Source: Phycisphaerae bacterium
Lineage (GTDB): Bacteria > Planctomycetota > Phycisphaerae > Phycisphaerales > SM1A02
Length of the DNA stretch: 47,659 bases
Assembly (NCBI GenBank): GCA_002711415.1
Contig: PARI01000017.1
Coordinates: forward strand, 320,140-367,798
Reading direction: 5' to 3'
Positions within the stretch are counted from its first letter, which is position 1; each line of letters begins with the position of its first letter. Position numbers and translations under genes: made by a program. The notes beneath the pieces were generated by a model that did no database searches, was not told where the DNA came from, and saw nothing but the letters and a program-made list of their open reading frames with translations. Below are positions 15,835 through 24,341 of this stretch, one piece after another.

Positions 15835-16794
15835 TCAGCCACGATTATTGTCGATGACGGACAGGAGGGTGCTGCTCACATTTTCAGCTCCCTCGAAGCT
15901 TGCGATCAGGTCACCATCATCGCTGGATGGCATCCGGTCACTGGCAATCGTGTTGATCTTCCTGAGGATCGGAGCAAGCCGATCAACCGCAAGCTTCCTG
16001 TTGGCCCCCAGCTCGGGGAGCTGGTTCTTGCGGAAGACGAGCAATGACCTGAACACGGCGTTCATCAGTGGAGCAGCCTCTTCCGAATTCTTGATCCGGT
16101 CCACGACCACGCCCAGCGTGTCGATCTGCGCCTTCAGGGCACTGGCCCTGGAATCCGATTCGATCTTTCGGTTCAGGCTCAGGTTCCCCAGTGCCTCGAT
16201 CTCCTGGAGGACGATCATCCAGTTTCCTTCGGAGTAGCTGTACTGCTGCAGTTCCCTTGTCGCGAACTGGACCTGCCCTCGGTTCAGCTGGATGTCCTCG
16301 GCCATCCGTTGGACGAGCCCTGAGGCGGCCAGCCGCAGCGTCTGATTCTTGTTCTTGGCTGGATCCAACAGATCGATCATCTTCTCGAATGAATCCGGTG
16401 TCTGCAGGAAGCTGATGACCTGGATCGCATTGATCGCGCGCAGCGTGTCATCACCTGTGACGATCGGCCTGAGCTGATCGATCACGATGGTCGAGTACTC
16501 GAGCATGAAGGACTTGGTCGTGCTCGGGTTCCTGGTGGGCTGGAACAGTTCAAGCCTCGCTCTTTCGACTTGCTCGGCATCACCCGTGCGGAGGCTGTCG
16601 GCATGCTCGCTGACAAATTCGCTGACTTCCTCGAGCTGCTGGCTCGTGAGCTTCCCGTTCTTCGAGAGGATCTCGTTGTCAATCGACTGGGCAAGCACGT
16701 CACGCGTACCGAAACCAAGGGCGAGAACCGCGAGGACGATGATCGCAACAGCGTGAATCGGGGTACGGTTCGAGATCAAGGGGATCATCAGCAT
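15835..16794 (-). CDS. Exported helical protein of unknown function
   Basis: This 319-residue product has an N-terminal hydrophobic segment (IHAVAIIVLAVLALGFG) ending near VLAQ, consistent with a signal peptide. The rest is almost wholly alpha-helical with regular Leu/Ala spacing (TLRAINAIQVISFLQTP, TLRLAASGLVQRMAED), suggesting a HEAT/armadillo-like solenoid. I recognise no catalytic motif. It lies 27 bases upstream of the binding-protein gene on the same strand and may be its operon partner. It is head-to-head with the TPR-like gene at 16966. A second possible start is the ATG at 16788. Confidence 0.7.
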   Translation of the reverse strand: MLMIPLISNRTPIHAVAIIVLAVLALGFGTRDVLAQSIDNEILSKNGKLTSQQLEEVSEFVSEHADSLRTGDAEQVERARLELFQPTRNPSTTKSFMLEYSTIVIDQLRPIVTGDDTLRAINAIQVISFLQTPDSFEKMIDLLDPAKNKNQTLRLAASGLVQRMAEDIQLNRGQVQFATRELQQYSYSEGNWMIVLQEIEALGNLSLNRKIESDSRASALKAQIDTLGVVVDRIKNSEEAAPLMNAVFRSLLVFRKNQLPELGANRKLAVDRLAPILRKINTIASDRMPSSDDGDLIASFEGAENVSSTLLSVIDNNRG

Positions 16795-16965
16795 GTTCCG
16801 TGTGTACCTGTCTGGGGTTCCGTTGCTAGGGCCGTCGTGTCGTCGGTTTGAGTGAAACTAGACCCTTCGGCTGGGCGATGTCAACCAACACATGATAGTC
16901 TCCAAGCAGGGGGTTGAGGCGAGTCCCTGCAGGGGGAACCCGTGGGTGTACACTTTTGGAGCCAA

Positions 16966-19539
16966 ATGACCTCTTCGACCATCAATTCGCTCTCCCGGAT
17001 TCGCCCCATGACCACCTCGTGGGCCAGGGCAGTCAGTTTCGTGCTGCTCGCCCTCCTCCCGTGGACCATGGGGGTTTCGGTGGCTCAAGATCAGGATGAG
17101 ACCGTCGATCCCCCGGTCGACACCCGGGTCGGATCGAATGAAAGGGTTCGAAACCTCCTGGGGACCGCATGGATCCGCAGCGCCAGGGCCCTGATCGCCC
17201 AGAAGGACATCAGTCCACAGACATTCCAGATTGCCATGTCCACCGTTGAGGCGGCCGTCACCCTTGACGAGGATGATCTGGACGCATGGAATTTCCTTCT
17301 GGACATCTCGATGGCGGCCGATGGTCTTGTTCCAGGAAGCCGGGAACTGGTCATGAGATCGCTGGACAACATCACGAGGCTGTCGCCCGGAAACACCGTC
17401 GCTCGATATGCACGACTTCGTGAGATCGTGGATGAAAAGCCGACCCTCGAGCAGAGGCGACAGGCCATCGAGGTCCTGCTCAGCCCCGAGGGGATCAGTT
17501 CGATCGGGAGTTCAGTTGCGGCAAGGTTCGCCTTCGACCTGGCACTCCTGGAGCAGCGGTCTGGCAATATCGAGGCATTCGCAGGCAGGCTGGCCCAGGC
17601 GGTCTCCCTGGATCCTTCGTATCCGGAAGCGACCGCGATGGCGGCCGGTTTCTTCAGGTTCAATGCCGATGATCCGATCGGTGAGATCGAGTTGTTGTTG
17701 ACGACACTGCTGGCGAATCCGACGAATTCCACGACGGCCGTGACCCTGGCCTCCCTCCTCCTGCAGCACGGCGCCTATGTCGGGGCGGAGGACTTCTTCA
17801 AGTTGTCTTGTCTGCTCAACAGGAGTGGGCCACTCGTCGAGGTCAAGTTGATCGCCGATATCGCTCTTGCCCAGTGGGGCCGCAACAGGCCTGAAGACGC
17901 CCTGGAGACGATCAACACGTTCTGGAGCCAGCAGGACGTGGATTTCCAGGCCGGAATTCGTGAGGCGAACCCGGATTTCTCGATCGTGGAGATCTCGCAG
18001 ATGCGCTCACCGCTTCATCCTCTCCTTGCAACGATCCTGGTGGCCATACGCACATCCACGGAGTCCACCGACGAGGAGAAGGTCATTGCGATCAACAGTG
18101 CTGCAGCTGGTCATGATCAGTGGGTGAAGTCGAGAATCTCCGGCGGAATCACCTCGAAATCGAACCAGGCCAGGTTCCTCTTGGAAGCCGCCTGGTTCAC
18201 CGCCTGGTTCGGCTTCAATCCCAAGGCATCGTTGGGGTACATCACGACCGCCGAGCAGTTGTTTCCAATCAACCAGGATGCCAAGGACAAGTTCAACGGT
18301 CTGATCGCCTACCGCGCCGGAGAATACGAGAAGGCGAGGCAGCTCCTGGCCCCCCTGAAGCAAGGTGACATCACCGCCAGGCTCGGGTTGGCCATGATTG
18401 ACGTGTCGGAGGGTAAGACACGTGACGGTGCCCGCCAATTGCTGGAGATCTACAATGGTTCCCCCGGCTCGTTGATCGGACTCTGGGCACGAGGCGTTCT
18501 CCAGATGCTGCTTTCCCAGACGATTCCTCCTCCGAAGGACGCTGCGCAGCTCGAGTCCTTGATCAAGGGGGTTCCCGCATCGCTCGTGAAGATCCTGGAG
18601 GATCCGACATCGGCATATCGACTCGAGATCGAGATGCCGTCGAGCACGTTTCTTCCATACCAGGACGTGATCATCGATCTCGTCATCACCAACAAGTTGA
18701 ACCGTCCGCTCTCGATCGATCCATCCGGTCCTCTTGATCCGAACATCGCGTTGAACTTCAGTCTCTCCACCGCCGGCAAGCGCAAGGTCGGCTCGCTGGA
18801 TCCATCGATCATCTCGAGTGCCGACATCTTCCACATCCCCCCGAAGTCTCAGTTGAGAATTCCCGTGAACCTGTCCCGCTACCAGTTGGGGAGCAGGCTC
18901 GCTGAAGCCCCTCTGGGCGGTTCGAATCTGCAGATCCGTGCAGTCACCAACTTCAAGGTCATCACTGCGCTGATGCAGCCGGCCATCTTCGGCATCGAGT
19001 CGACGGGCAAGAGCCTGCGCATCAACGGCGTTGATGCGTCCAGCCAGTGGCTTCAGGATCTGGTTGTTTCTTTGAACGACACCACGGTTCCTCCCGATCC
19101 AATCTTGATCGCTCAGTTGGCAACATCACTGAGAAATCTCATGGGCACCACGAACATGGAGGGCCAGGAGGGTATGCGTACGATCATCGACACGATCATC
19201 GCCTCGTACCTGCGTTGTGACGAGGTGGAGCAGGCCTGGCTGCTCTACGTCCTTCCCGGCTTGACCGAGTACATGGAGCCAATACTCGAGAATGCCCGCA
19301 AGAGCCTGCTGCCATTGGTCCAGATCTCCTACCTTCTCCTGTGGACAACCGGTCCGGATGACGAGATCTTCCGGCAAGTCGTCGAATCAACGCCGCTTGT
19401 CCAGTCGATTGCGGACAGGGTGTACGAACTGGTTGTTCTGGTTGAACAGCAGGAGAGCGAGGAGGGGGATTTCAGGTTCGATCTTCCCGAGGAGGAGGAG
19501 GAGTTGGACTTGGACTCGCTGAGGCCAGTCGAGCCCTGA
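16966..19539 (+). CDS. Large exported TPR-like protein of unknown function
   Basis: This 857-residue protein has an N-terminal signal peptide (AVSFVLLALLPWTMGVSVAQ). A long helical region follows with paired helices of TPR type, for example EDALETINTFW, EAFAGRLAQAVSLDPSYPEATAMAAGF and YEKARQLLAPLKQGDITARLGLAM. From about residue 545 there is a beta-rich module (SSTFLPYQDVIIDLVITNKLN), then more helices. The tail is very acidic (a run of Glu, then LDLDSLRPVEP). TPR proteins usually act as protein-binding scaffolds; the partner is unknown. GGAG five bases before the ATG at 16966 sets the start. It is divergent from the helical exported protein and abuts pyrE tail-to-tail. Confidence 0.78.
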   Translation: MTSSTINSLSRIRPMTTSWARAVSFVLLALLPWTMGVSVAQDQDETVDPPVDTRVGSNERVRNLLGTAWIRSARALIAQKDISPQTFQIAMSTVEAAVTLDEDDLDAWNFLLDISMAADGLVPGSRELVMRSLDNITRLSPGNTVARYARLREIVDEKPTLEQRRQAIEVLLSPEGISSIGSSVAARFAFDLALLEQRSGNIEAFAGRLAQAVSLDPSYPEATAMAAGFFRFNADDPIGEIELLLTTLLANPTNSTTAVTLASLLLQHGAYVGAEDFFKLSCLLNRSGPLVEVKLIADIALAQWGRNRPEDALETINTFWSQQDVDFQAGIREANPDFSIVEISQMRSPLHPLLATILVAIRTSTESTDEEKVIAINSAAAGHDQWVKSRISGGITSKSNQARFLLEAAWFTAWFGFNPKASLGYITTAEQLFPINQDAKDKFNGLIAYRAGEYEKARQLLAPLKQGDITARLGLAMIDVSEGKTRDGARQLLEIYNGSPGSLIGLWARGVLQMLLSQTIPPPKDAAQLESLIKGVPASLVKILEDPTSAYRLEIEMPSSTFLPYQDVIIDLVITNKLNRPLSIDPSGPLDPNIALNFSLSTAGKRKVGSLDPSIISSADIFHIPPKSQLRIPVNLSRYQLGSRLAEAPLGGSNLQIRAVTNFKVITALMQPAIFGIESTGKSLRINGVDASSQWLQDLVVSLNDTTVPPDPILIAQLATSLRNLMGTTNMEGQEGMRTIIDTIIASYLRCDEVEQAWLLYVLPGLTEYMEPILENARKSLLPLVQISYLLLWTTGPDDEIFRQVVESTPLVQSIADRVYELVVLVEQQESEEGDFRFDLPEEEEELDLDSLRPVEP

Positions 19540-20106
19540 TCAATCGTCGGCGCCTGCCAGGCCGAGATCCCTCGTGGTGAACAGGGACTCGAACCGGATT
19601 CCCTCGGCCTCGATGTTCTCGCGTGCGCCTTCGAGCCTGTCGATCACTGAGATGATCATGGACACGGTTCCCCCAGCTTCCTTGATGATCGATGCGGCCT
19701 CAATCGCCTGTCCGCCCGTTGTCGCGACATCCTCCAGGATGACCACTGAATCTCCATCCTCGAGTTGTCCCTCCATCTGCTTGGAGGTTCCGTACTCCTT
19801 GCGACTGTTCCTGATGAAGATGCATGGAATGCCCGAAGACATGCAGGCCGTCGTCACAAGCGGGATGCCTCCGAGCTCGGCCCCTGCCAGCCTGGTCGTC
19901 CCCTCTGGAATCCTCTCGGTGAACAATCGTCCGAGTTCCCGGAGAATGTCCGGCCTCGTGGAAAATAGATACTTGTCGATGTAGTAGGAGCTTGTCCGTC
20001 CACTTCGCAGCGTGAACTGCCCGTGCAGTACAGCTGTTTCCTTGATACGTGAAGCCACGTCTTCGATGTCCATCGTCGTCATTCCACTTGTTGGGTCGGT
20101 CGGCAT
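19540..20106 (-). CDS. pyrE: Orotate phosphoribosyltransferase
   Basis: The PRPP-binding motif VVILEDVATTGGQAIEA is diagnostic of type I phosphoribosyltransferases. LHGQFTLRSGRTSSYYIDKYLF and GAELGGIPLV mark the orotate branch. The enzyme joins orotate and PRPP to give OMP in pyrimidine synthesis. I place the start at the ATG at 20106 (188 residues). Other in-frame ATGs are at 20160, 20082 and 20073; the one at 20160 overlaps a TATAAT hexamer and lacks a ribosome site. The gene stops directly against the TPR-like gene. The catalytic lysine/arginine region (RNSRKEYGTSKQMEG) is intact. Confidence 0.93.
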   Translation of the reverse strand: MPTDPTSGMTTMDIEDVASRIKETAVLHGQFTLRSGRTSSYYIDKYLFSTRPDILRELGRLFTERIPEGTTRLAGAELGGIPLVTTACMSSGIPCIFIRNSRKEYGTSKQMEGQLEDGDSVVILEDVATTGGQAIEAASIIKEAGGTVSMIISVIDRLEGARENIEAEGIRFESLFTTRDLGLAGADD

Positions 20107-20204
20107 GTGATGCCCTGTCTTCGGATCAAAATAAGTGAAGGAGGCCTGTTCCACAGCCATTATAGGACCAATTCAGCATCATGCCTCGTGTACGATGTCG
20201 ACCC

Positions 20205-21425
20205 ATGGCCTCAGTCTGCTTCTACTTCCAGGTGCATCAGCCATTTCGTCTCAGGCGGTATTCCGTCTTCGATTCTGATCCGTTCTACTTCGACAACGTG
20301 TCCAACCGGGAGATCTGCCTCAAGGTGGCGGACAAGTGCTATCGTCCCGCGACGCTGAAGATCCTTGACCTGGTCCGCAGGCATGAGGGCCGGTTCCGGG
20401 TGGCATACTCGATCAGCGGCGTGGCACTTGAACAACTGGAGCTCTGGGCTCCCGATGTCATCGAGCTGTTCCAGGAGCTGGCCGCCACCGGCGCCTGCGA
20501 GTTCATCGCCGAAACCTCCCATCACTCGCTCACCTTCCTCTATGCACGGAACGAGTTCGATCAGCAGGTTGCGCTGCAGGAGCAGAAGATCAGGGAGCTC
20601 TTCAGCGTCGAGCCGACCGTATTCAGGAACACGGAGCTGATCTACTCCGACGAGCTGGCCGCTCACATCGCCAGGATGGGCCGACACAAGGCCATCATCT
20701 GCGAGGGCGTTGACTCGTTTCTTGGCGACAGGTCACCGAACTTCATCTACGTGCCTCCGAGGTTCGAAGGGCAGCCTGATTCAATGTCCCAGCGACCTGT
20801 GAAGCTGCTCCTGAAGAACTACAAGCTGTCCGACGACATCGCCTTCCGGTTCTCCAACCAGGGTTGGTCCGAGTGGCCCCTGACCGCAGAGAAGTTCGCC
20901 GGTTGGGTCAATCAGATCAACGGCGACGGATATGTCTGCAACCTGTTCATGGACTACGAGACGCTCGGGGAGCACCAATGGGCCGAGACGGGCATCTTCG
21001 ATTTTCTTGATGCGCTGCCAGCCAGCATCTACGACGACAACCCGGGTCAGAACGACTTTCTTACGCCGACGCAGTGCCTTCAGAGCTACGAGCCCGTGGG
21101 GGAATACAAGGTGCCCAGGTACACGTCATGGGCCGACAGTGAGCGAGATCTCTCCGCCTGGTTGGGCAACTCCATGCAGGACAATGCGGCGGCGGAGCTC
21201 TACAAGCTCGAACTGCCGGTCAAGGAGCATCACGAGGCTGGTGACGAGTACATACTCGAGGACTGGCGGAAGCTGACCACGAGTGATCACCTCTACTACA
21301 TGTGCACGAAGTACTGGTCTGATGGTGACGTCCACAAGTACTTCAGTCCGTACGACAGCCCGTATGACGCCTACATCAACTTCATGAACGTGCTTGACAA
21401 CATCCGTTCCCGGGTGGGCCGCTAG
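20205..21425 (+). CDS. Glycoside hydrolase family 57 (alpha-amylase/glucanotransferase-like)
   Basis: This 406-residue protein starts MASVCFYFQVHQPFRLR, a typical GH57 opening with the conserved HQPF. FRNTELIYSD (about residues 140-149) carries the likely nucleophile Glu144, and MDYETLGEHQW (249-259) the likely acid/base Asp250. GH57 enzymes cleave or transfer alpha-glucans in a (beta/alpha)7 barrel, so a role in glycogen-type polymer metabolism is plausible but unproven. No signal peptide is present, so it is cytoplasmic. An upstream ATG at 20181 is possible. TACGAT ends eight bases before 20205, and there is no Shine-Dalgarno site. The 3' end overlaps the O-antigen ligase-like gene by 44 bases. 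Confidence 0.88.
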   Translation: MASVCFYFQVHQPFRLRRYSVFDSDPFYFDNVSNREICLKVADKCYRPATLKILDLVRRHEGRFRVAYSISGVALEQLELWAPDVIELFQELAATGACEFIAETSHHSLTFLYARNEFDQQVALQEQKIRELFSVEPTVFRNTELIYSDELAAHIARMGRHKAIICEGVDSFLGDRSPNFIYVPPRFEGQPDSMSQRPVKLLLKNYKLSDDIAFRFSNQGWSEWPLTAEKFAGWVNQINGDGYVCNLFMDYETLGEHQWAETGIFDFLDALPASIYDDNPGQNDFLTPTQCLQSYEPVGEYKVPRYTSWADSERDLSAWLGNSMQDNAAAELYKLELPVKEHHEAGDEYILEDWRKLTTSDHLYYMCTKYWSDGDVHKYFSPYDSPYDAYINFMNVLDNIRSRVGR

Positions 21426-22758
21426 CTTTCGGCAGCAGCCCGATCCCTCCGATCGCGAGTGGGATCATCAGCGCCGACAATGACTGGCCACTCAGGTGCT
21501 GTCCCTCGAACACCGATGCGATCATCCATGACACCATCCCGCCAAGAAGACCGCATCCAAGTGGCGAGATGCGTGCGCTCTTCAGCAGTGTCCAGACCCC
21601 GGCCACGAGGACCCAGGCCAGCACCAGGGTCCCGATGATGCCTTGTTCGGCCAGGGTCTGGATGTAGACCGAATGCGGATGAGTCGGTACCAGCCTCTCA
21701 TGCAGGCTCCCATGCATGATCGATTCCGCCCAGTCCTTCAACGGGCTCTGCATAGCCATGGCAGCCGTCGACCCGTTGCCATGGCCCGTGACCGGTGCTT
21801 CCTTGAACGCGATCCAACCGCTCTCCCACCAGTACAGGCGGATGCCCACGGTCGTGCTGATGGAATCCCGATCGACGTACTCGACGGTCTCCATCCATGC
21901 AGTGGACATCCTGGTCCAGAGCGTTGCTGAACCGATGTACATCGCCGGAAGGATCACGAGTGCAGCGCCGAATCCGCCGAGCAGGATCGTACGGGGTCGA
22001 ATCCAGTGACAGATCCAGAGCGAGCATGACACGACGAGGACACCCCCGACGAATCCCAGGGCGACTCCTCGACTCGCGGTCATCAGCAGGCCCAGCAGCG
22101 CAAGTGTCGCCAGGATGCCGAGTACGAATCTCGTAGTGAGCTTCCGTGCTTGAGTCATCAATGCGATCTCGACCAGGATGACCAGTACGCAGTATCCACC
22201 CAGGTGCCCAGGATGCTTCATGGCCCCGCTGATCCGCATCCCGGCCTCAAGCTCTCCCATCGATGCGAGCATGATCATTTGCATGATCTGGATCGAGTTC
22301 TGCACGGCGACCCCTAAGATCAATCCGCCGACGAGGAGCCGCCAGCGATCAAGCACTGGCCAGAGGAGCAATGGCAGCAGGAGCATTCTCATGGCCCCGA
22401 TATGATCGAATCCCATGCTCCTGTCCGGGGATGGAATGATCATCAGGAGCGAGATCACGAACCAGCATGCCAGCGCCCATGCCAGACTGCTCATGACCAG
22501 GGGTGTCAGTGTCCGCCACAGTGTCGGCAGCCGCAGGATGAAATAAACGAGAAGCACGATCAGACTGATCGATGCCGGAGCGGTCGCCAACGGCATGCAG
22601 AACAGGGCAATTGCAGCCATCCAGGCATGGACACCATGGCCGAGTGGATCCCTGAGTCGTCCCCACTCGACCTGTCGCCGTATTTCTTCCTCGCTGAATG
22701 GTGGAGGCCAGTTTCTGGGCCGCGGTATCGATGAATCGAAGAGTGGCATCGGGTTCAC
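21382..22758 (-). CDS. O-antigen ligase / polymerase-like membrane protein (Wzy_C family)
   Basis: This 458-residue protein has about eleven membrane helices and a large periplasmic loop. It includes ISTTVGIRLYWWESGW and GHGNGSTAAM, then VPTHPHSVYIQTLAEQGIIG, the conserved H-x-x-x-x-x-x-x-E-x-G signature of the WaaL/Wzy_C family. Such proteins either ligate finished glycan to an acceptor or polymerise repeat units. As the last gene of the glycan block it could be either. The start is a GTG at 22758, seven bases after the preceding gene; an ATG at 22749 is the alternative. Its 3' end overlaps the convergent GH57 gene by 44 bases. Confidence 0.85.
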   Translation of the reverse strand: MNPMPLFDSSIPRPRNWPPPFSEEEIRRQVEWGRLRDPLGHGVHAWMAAIALFCMPLATAPASISLIVLLVYFILRLPTLWRTLTPLVMSSLAWALACWFVISLLMIIPSPDRSMGFDHIGAMRMLLLPLLLWPVLDRWRLLVGGLILGVAVQNSIQIMQMIMLASMGELEAGMRISGAMKHPGHLGGYCVLVILVEIALMTQARKLTTRFVLGILATLALLGLLMTASRGVALGFVGGVLVVSCSLWICHWIRPRTILLGGFGAALVILPAMYIGSATLWTRMSTAWMETVEYVDRDSISTTVGIRLYWWESGWIAFKEAPVTGHGNGSTAAMAMQSPLKDWAESIMHGSLHERLVPTHPHSVYIQTLAEQGIIGTLVLAWVLVAGVWTLLKSARISPLGCGLLGGMVSWMIASVFEGQHLSGQSLSALMIPLAIGGIGLLPKASGPPGNGCCQARS

Positions 22759-22764
22759 AGCCTA

Positions 22765-24258
22765 TCAGGCACGAAGCCTGCTGGTGGACCTGCACACCCA
22801 TCGAATGGTCTCGATGACCCGGTCCTGCTGCTCATTGCTCATGTTCGAGCTTGATGGAAGGCAAATTCCTCGATTGAAGAGTTCATCGCATACGCTGCGT
22901 CCAGGTTCATGCGTGAAGTATTGACATCCCTCGAACAATGGCTGTCTGTGCATCGGTTTCCAGGCCGGGCGGGCCTCGATGTTGTGTTCCGACAGCAGTT
23001 GGACGAGCTGCATGTTCGTCATGGAGATCCTGTCAGCTCGCAGGAGCCCGGCACTGAGCCATCGCGTTGAGGTTCCCCATGGCGCCTCCTCCATCCAGTC
23101 GATCGGTGCGTCCGTCCTCAGCTCGGACTCGTATCGATCAAAGATCGCCCTGCGTATGGCAACCCTCGACCCGAGTTTCTCGAGCTGGGCTCGACCGATC
23201 GCCGCCAGAATGTTGCTCATCCTGTAGTTGTATGCACAGACCTCGTGTTCGTACCATGGCTTTGGCTCCCTGCCCTGCGTCGCCAGGTGCCGGGCCTCCT
23301 CGACCAATTCGCCATCGTCGCTGACAAGCATCCCGCCGCCGGACGTCGTGATGATCTTGTTTCCATTGAAGGAGTAGACGCCGACCCTCCCGATGGTTCC
23401 GCTGCTTCGGCCTCCGCAGGTTGCGCCGAGACTTTCAGCGGCATCCTCGAGCACGGGGATGTCGTGTTCCTCGCATATCCGACAGATCTGCTCCATGTCC
23501 GGGCTCTGGCCGTAGAGACCAACGGTGATCATCGCTGCTGGGAGTCGCCCCTCCGCCTTTGACTCCTCGAGTGCACGTGCCATGGCGTTCGTGGAGACCG
23601 TCCAGCTCATCGGATCAGAGTCGAGAAAGATCGGCTCGGCCCCGAGGTAGAGAATCGGATTCGCACTGGCAACGAACGTCATGCTCGGGCAGAGAACTCG
23701 ATCGCCGTTTCGAACGCCCAGGAGTCTCAGTCCGAGATGAATGGCCGCCGTGCCCGAACTGAGGGCGACGGCATGTCCTGCTCCGACCATGCAGGCAAGT
23801 TCCTCCTCGAACGCCTCGAGATCCGGACCCGCCGGCGCGATCCAGTTCGAATCGATGGCCTCCTGGACATACAAGGCCTCGGTCGAGCCCAGGTGGGGGG
23901 GTGACAGCAGGACCGGCCTGTCCAGGTGTGCCCTGTGGTGCATGCCGACCGGTCTTCCCGCATCATCGATGACCGGCAGTTGGTCAATGCCATGTCGATC
24001 CATGATCCGTCGGCATTCCACCAGAGTCGTTCCAGGACTGACGATCACCGGACCATCGTGTTCGGCTGTTCCCAGCGGATCATCAAGCCGACAGCCGCCC
24101 AGGAGCAATCTCCTGAGGTCACCGTCGGTGATCGTCCTCAGCAAGCGTCCCTGCTCATCGATCAAGAGCAGGATTCGACGACCGGTTCCGTCAAGTCGTT
24201 CCAGGCAGTCCCGGATGCTCACGCCCCCGTCGACCAGTATGTCATCGATTCCAAGCAT
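22765..24258 (-). CDS. CBS-domain pair fused to DegT-family sugar aminotransferase (PglE/EpsN-like)
   Basis: Residues 1 to about 115 form a CBS pair (ITDGDLRRLLLGG; HGIDQLPVIDDAGRPVGM) of the kind that precedes sugar nucleotidyltransferases. Residues about 116-497 are a DegT/DnrJ/EryC1/StrS aminotransferase: SNWIAPAGPDLEAFEEELA, ALSSGTAAIHLGL, EDAAESLGA, and the PLP lysine Lys301 in YSFNGNKIITTSGGGM. The C-terminal domain resembles PglE/EpsN, which aminate UDP-4-keto-6-deoxy-GlcNAc. The 4,6-dehydratase two genes upstream could make that substrate. A CBS pair in front of an aminotransferase is unusual and may sense a nucleotide. GGAAGA lies about six bases before the ATG. Confidence 0.88.
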   Translation of the reverse strand: MLGIDDILVDGGVSIRDCLERLDGTGRRILLLIDEQGRLLRTITDGDLRRLLLGGCRLDDPLGTAEHDGPVIVSPGTTLVECRRIMDRHGIDQLPVIDDAGRPVGMHHRAHLDRPVLLSPPHLGSTEALYVQEAIDSNWIAPAGPDLEAFEEELACMVGAGHAVALSSGTAAIHLGLRLLGVRNGDRVLCPSMTFVASANPILYLGAEPIFLDSDPMSWTVSTNAMARALEESKAEGRLPAAMITVGLYGQSPDMEQICRICEEHDIPVLEDAAESLGATCGGRSSGTIGRVGVYSFNGNKIITTSGGGMLVSDDGELVEEARHLATQGREPKPWYEHEVCAYNYRMSNILAAIGRAQLEKLGSRVAIRRAIFDRYESELRTDAPIDWMEEAPWGTSTRWLSAGLLRADRISMTNMQLVQLLSEHNIEARPAWKPMHRQPLFEGCQYFTHEPGRSVCDELFNRGICLPSSSNMSNEQQDRVIETIRWVCRSTSRLRA

Positions 24259-24341
24259 GCCGGTTCTTCCATGCCACGGGACGGATCACTCCGATGAAGA
24301 CCCCTGACTGGATATCGGCACAAATGCCCCGTGCTCTCGCT

